A stretch of DNA of 64,000 bases. Origin: Enteractinococcus fodinae (GTDB lineage: Bacteria > Actinomycetota > Actinomycetes > Actinomycetales > Micrococcaceae). The stretch is from contig NZ_JAVDYJ010000001.1 in assembly GCF_031458395.1 (NCBI RefSeq), forward strand, positions 2,728,001 to 2,792,000, given 5' to 3'. Position numbers and translations under genes: made by a program. The notes beneath the pieces are model-generated. The model ran no database searches. It worked only from the letters and a program-made list of their open reading frames with translations, and was not told the DNA's origin. Shown piece by piece: positions 60,908 to 64,000 of this stretch; position 1 is the first letter of the stretch, and each line of letters starts with the position of its first letter.

Positions 60908-61935
60908 CTGTTGTCGATCAGGATCTGCAAGATCTCATTGAACAATTTTTCAACAAGACCATCACCCCTGGCGTGCGGAGCAACGCAGATGAGGGGGCAT
61001 GGCCCCAGGACGTGTGGCAGGAAGCTGAAGCGCTTGAGCTCAACACCCTTGGGCTGGACGAAGACTTCGGCGGCGCCGGCGGGTCCTTCCTGGAAGCACT
61101 AGAGGTCGCTATGGCGATAGGGCGTTATGCCGCACCGCTGCCGTGGGCTGAGAATTTCTTGGCTCGCTGGGTCGCGGGAGTGGCCGAAGCTGATCTTCCT
61201 GAGGGGCCAGCCGTGTGTCTAGTGGTTAATGAAGAGGCCAATCATGGCTTCTCCGACAACCGGATCTCAGGCACTTGGCGAGATGTCTCCTGGGCACCCG
61301 CTGCCGAATCGTTCGTCGTGGTGAAGACTGCGAATGACCAGACCGAAATTGCCATTGTCGCTCGCAACGATGTCGAACTTCAAGAGGGCCGTGACATTGC
61401 TGGCCAGCCAAAAGCACACGTCGGCATCGATGTTTCAGGAGCGAGCCGCTTCGCAGCCCCGCTGACACAAGGTCAATTCAAGCGTCGGTCGCTCTTGGTC
61501 TATTCCGCGCTGATGGCAGGTGCCATGGATGGGGCCTTCGAAATGACGCAACAGTACATTACTGAGCGGCACCAATTCGGTCGGCCACTTGCGGCGTTCC
61601 AATCCGTACAGCAACATCTGGTCACACTGGCCCAAGCCGCGTCCATGAGTGCTCTTTCCATACAGCGCGCGGCGCTGAGCGAGGAGACCGTTGACGCCGA
61701 CGACGAGGCAATCGCCGCAGCAATTGCTGTTCGTTACCACGTCGATCTCGCTGCGAGCGCCGCGCATCAGGCCCACGGGGCCATGGGCATGACTCGCGAG
61801 TATGGGCTCCAGCATTTGACGCGTCGGTTGTGGCTATGGCGTTCCCATGGAGCCTCCGATACCGAGCTGAAACAACTGATGGCCAAGAGCGCTATGGACA
61901 ACGGAAATATTATGGGGCTCATTTCTCGCGCCTAA
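60904..61935 (+). CDS. Acyl-CoA dehydrogenase, partner subunit
   Basis: 343 residues, GTG start in a GTGA overlap. Short ACAD: N-terminal helical part (EALELNTLGLDEDFGGAGGSFLEALEVAMAIGRYAAPLPWAENFLA), reduced middle domain, C-terminal MAGAMDGAFEMTQQYITERHQFGRPLAAFQSVQQHLVTLAQAASM and HQAHGAMGMTREYGLQHLTRRLWLWRSHGA. No visible FAD TEP/S motif, matching the catalytically incomplete partner of paired ACADs such as the one at 42.3-43.4 kb. Confidence 0.92.
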   Translation: MTVVDQDLQDLIEQFFNKTITPGVRSNADEGAWPQDVWQEAEALELNTLGLDEDFGGAGGSFLEALEVAMAIGRYAAPLPWAENFLARWVAGVAEADLPEGPAVCLVVNEEANHGFSDNRISGTWRDVSWAPAAESFVVVKTANDQTEIAIVARNDVELQEGRDIAGQPKAHVGIDVSGASRFAAPLTQGQFKRRSLLVYSALMAGAMDGAFEMTQQYITERHQFGRPLAAFQSVQQHLVTLAQAASMSALSIQRAALSEETVDADDEAIAAAIAVRYHVDLAASAAHQAHGAMGMTREYGLQHLTRRLWLWRSHGASDTELKQLMAKSAMDNGNIMGLISRA

Positions 61936-61966
61936 CACCTGCGAATTTTCAATGAAGGGATATACC

Positions 61967-62734
61967 GTGACCGAACCGGTAAGAATCGATCAACAAGGGC
62001 ACGTCGGTATCATCGAATTTAGCCGACCTCCCGTGAACTATTTTGACTACGAGATGATGCACGCCATCTGCAACGCAGCAGATGAGCTCATTGATAACCA
62101 CGGAAGCCGGGCCATCGTGCTGTGTTCAACCGGCAAGCACTTCTGCGCCGGAGCGGACTTCAGTGGCGATGGTATCGGGGATAACCGGGTAGCTGTCACC
62201 GACAAAATTTACGAGGAAGCGATCCGGCTGTTTGGCGTCCGGGTGCCAATCATTGCGGCGATCCAGGGAGCCGCGGTCGGTGGCGGGCTCGGTGTAGCCT
62301 GTGCCGCCGACTTCCGAATCGGTACACCCTCCTCGCGACTCCACGCCAATTTCTCCTCGCTCGGTTTCCACCCGGGCTTCGGTTTAAGCGTCAGCTTGCC
62401 TCAGATTCTTGGTCACCAAAAGGCCCTGGAAGTTTTCTATGCCTCGCCACGGCTCAAAGGCGAAGAAGCATACGAAATTGGGCTGCTCGACAGACTGGTA
62501 GACGAAGAGGACCTTCGCAATGAAGCAGTCGTTTTTGCGCAGCGTATCGCTGAGCAGGCCCCGCTGGCCGTGCAATCTATCAAGAAGACTCTTCGAGGTG
62601 ACCTGCCAGAACGAGTACGCGAAGTCCTAGAACGGGAACGCGCCGAGCAAGCACGCCTCTGGGAGACCCAGGACTCCGACGAAGGCATCGCTGCGGCGCA
62701 AGAACGCCGCACCCCACAATTCATCGGGGGCTAA
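61967..62734 (+). CDS. Enoyl-CoA hydratase/isomerase family protein
   Basis: 255 residues from GTG 61967, which has AAGGGA seven bases upstream; an ATG at 61952 has no ribosome site. Crotonase segments: GIIEFSRPPVNYFDYEMM (about 12-29), GKHFCAGADFSGDG (about 57-70, oxyanion hole), AIQGAAVGGGLGVACAADFRIG (about 98-119), SSLGFHPGFGLSVSLPQILG. The usual acidic residues appear as GLG and FHPGFG, so a non-standard reaction is possible. Third gene of the operon under the GntR operator. Confidence 0.9.
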   Translation: MTEPVRIDQQGHVGIIEFSRPPVNYFDYEMMHAICNAADELIDNHGSRAIVLCSTGKHFCAGADFSGDGIGDNRVAVTDKIYEEAIRLFGVRVPIIAAIQGAAVGGGLGVACAADFRIGTPSSRLHANFSSLGFHPGFGLSVSLPQILGHQKALEVFYASPRLKGEEAYEIGLLDRLVDEEDLRNEAVVFAQRIAEQAPLAVQSIKKTLRGDLPERVREVLERERAEQARLWETQDSDEGIAAAQERRTPQFIGG

Positions 62735-62738
62735 CACC

Positions 62739-63467
62739 ATGACCTCATCTCAGCCTGAGCAATCAGCCACCGGTGTCCTCAGCACGCCGTTTTCGGATCT
62801 GATGCACGCGCGCTACAGCGTTCGCCATTTCACCGACGAACCTGTCACCGAAGAGCAACTGACCGCTGTGCTGGAAGTGGCCCAGCGGACGCCGTCCTGG
62901 TCGAATACCCAGACGTGGCAGGTGCATGTTCTGACCGGTGAGGTCCTTACGGAAGTCGGCAATCGGCTCAGGACCGAAGTCACGAAACGCACCCCGGAGA
63001 AAATCACCGGGCCAGATCTTGCCTTGCCCAAGCGCTTCAACGACCTGGAACTCCAGCGTCGTCGAGTCACCGGCTATGGCCGGTACGCCTCTTTGAGTAT
63101 TGATCGCGACGATCACGTAGCTCGATTCGAGGCAGCGCTGGATAACTACGACTTCTTCGGCGCCCCCGTGGGGTTGGTCATCACCTCGAACCGTGAGGTC
63201 GGACCGTACGGCTGGGTCGACACCGGTTCATATATTGCATCCTTGCAATATGCTGCCTGGGAGTTCGGGTTGGGAGCGTGTGCGCTCGGATCGATCGGCA
63301 TGCACGCTGATCTCATCCATCGGTACCTTGGGCTCGATGACCAGGTCGACGTGGTCGCGGGTATGGCCCTGGGTCATCCCGATCATGCGGCGCCGGGGAA
63401 TTCCTACCGCACCGAGCGTGCACCGTTATCGGAAGTTGTCACCCAGGTCGAGCGTCTCCACGACTAA
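62739..63467 (+). CDS. Nitroreductase-family FMN protein
   Basis: 242 residues, four bases after the hydratase stop. FMN-binding N terminus MHARYSVRHFTDEPVTEEQLTAVLEVAQRTPSWSNTQTWQVHVLTG (about 22-67), central PVGLVITSNREVGPYGWVDTGSYIASLQYAAWEFGLGACALGSIGM (about 145-190), and C-terminal AGMALGHPDHAAPGNSYRTERAPLSEVV. The fold also covers flavin-dependent enoyl reductases and BluB-like enzymes. In an operon of acyl-CoA genes it may reduce an enoyl or keto intermediate rather than a nitro compound (inference). Confidence 0.9.
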   Translation: MTSSQPEQSATGVLSTPFSDLMHARYSVRHFTDEPVTEEQLTAVLEVAQRTPSWSNTQTWQVHVLTGEVLTEVGNRLRTEVTKRTPEKITGPDLALPKRFNDLELQRRRVTGYGRYASLSIDRDDHVARFEAALDNYDFFGAPVGLVITSNREVGPYGWVDTGSYIASLQYAAWEFGLGACALGSIGMHADLIHRYLGLDDQVDVVAGMALGHPDHAAPGNSYRTERAPLSEVVTQVERLHD

Positions 63468-63569
63468 GCCCGTCCAGAAACTCTACCCATCAAGTTCACC
63501 CTATTGAAGACCGTGCGAGCGTTGCATCGCGCACTATCGAAATAACTAATCCATAAGGAGCATAGTCCT

Positions 63570-64000
63570 ATGTCTACAACCGCAAATGTTCAAGAGACCT
63601 CCGTTGACAGTGAAGTGCTAACCGAGATCCGCGGCAACGTCCTCATCATTACGATGAATCGCCCGGCAGCCAAAAACGCTGCCACCGAGGCGATGGCCAA
63701 GGACATGGCCAAAATCCTCGATGATTTTGAAGCCAACGATGAACTGTTCGTGGCCGTACTGACGGGTGCAGCTCAGACGTTCTGTTCAGGAATGGACCTC
63801 AAAGGCTTTGTGCGAGGCGAACGGCCCTCCGTGGAAGGCCGCGGCTTTTTGGCTATCACCGAGCAGCCACCAACGAAACCAATCATCGCGGCCGTCGAGG
63901 GGTATGCACTCGCGGGTGGTTTCGAAACTATGCTGGCTTGTGACCTCGTTGTCGCAGCAGAAACCGCAAAATTTGGCATCCCCGAGGTCAAACGCGGCCT
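63570..64000 (+). CDS. Enoyl-CoA hydratase/isomerase family protein, cut by right edge
   Basis: Starts at ATG 63570, nine bases after AAGGAG, and stays open to the window end (143 codons visible). [44 protein letters not shown] (oxyanion hole) and [38 protein letters not shown] show a canonical crotonase; here the Glu in GGFE and the IPEVKRG Glu are both kept, unlike in the 62.0 kb hydratase. Separated by 102 bases from the nitroreductase gene, probably part of the same operon. Confidence 0.9.
   Translation, partial: [143 protein letters not shown]

Overview
The window comes from a Gram-positive actinobacterium, most likely a moderately high-G+C member of the Micrococcales. This rests on the gene families, frequent GTG and TTG starts, strong AGGAGG-type ribosome sites, lipoprotein signal peptides and twin acyl-CoA dehydrogenase genes. 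No rRNA, tRNA, CRISPR array, transposase or phage structural gene was seen. Almost all of it is one very large catabolic island for carboxylic acids activated to CoA thioesters.

Layout. 0-3 kb: a secreted ExeM/NucH-type nuclease, cut by the left edge. 3.1-7.3 kb: a small accessory or defence patch, with a ParDE toxin-antitoxin pair followed by two overlapping DUF262 genes, only the second of which carries a DUF1524/HNH-like end. 7.4-21 kb: nitronate monooxygenase, a FadB/FadJ-type fusion, thiolase, SDR, MFS transporter, acyl-CoA synthetase, a TPP-dependent enzyme, acyl-CoA dehydrogenase (ACAD), enoyl-CoA hydratase and a universal stress protein. 21-30 kb: CaiB-type CoA transferase and thioesterase on one strand; APH-like kinase, SDR, ACAD10/11-type dehydrogenase, cyclase-family hydrolase, acyl-CoA synthetase and SDR on the other. 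30-54 kb: five paralogous TRAP solute-binding lipoproteins scattered among acyl-CoA synthetases, SDRs, ACADs, a HAD hydrolase and a TetR regulator. 53.5-58.7 kb: alpha-methylacyl-CoA racemase, thiolase and the only TRAP membrane pair (DctQ, DctM). 58.9-64 kb: a GntR/FCD regulator divergent from an ACAD-ACAD-hydratase-nitroreductase-hydratase operon that runs off the right edge.

How it works together (inference). Binding lipoproteins of different specificity probably deliver acids to one shared DctQM permease. At least five acyl-CoA synthetases and a CoA transferase make the CoA esters. A racemase, six ACAD-type genes in the 25-62 kb part, hydratases, SDRs and thiolases shorten them. The racemase suggests alpha-methyl-branched (isoprenoid-like) chains. 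The APH kinase, the HAD protein and the ACAD10/11-type dehydrogenases suggest hydroxy-acyl-CoA substrates. No ring-cleavage or ring-hydroxylation gene was seen.

Regulation. I read four families of candidate operators directly from the intergenic DNA: (1) a 24-bp TTGAA...TTCA motif at five places, including the promoter of the operon that encodes the TetR protein; (2) CCGANC-N4-GNTCGG palindromes; (3) CRP/GlxR-like 16-bp sites ending in TCACA; (4) TGTGAT-N12-ATCACA repeats in front of the two tandem binding-protein genes. Most transcription units end in clear hairpin terminators.
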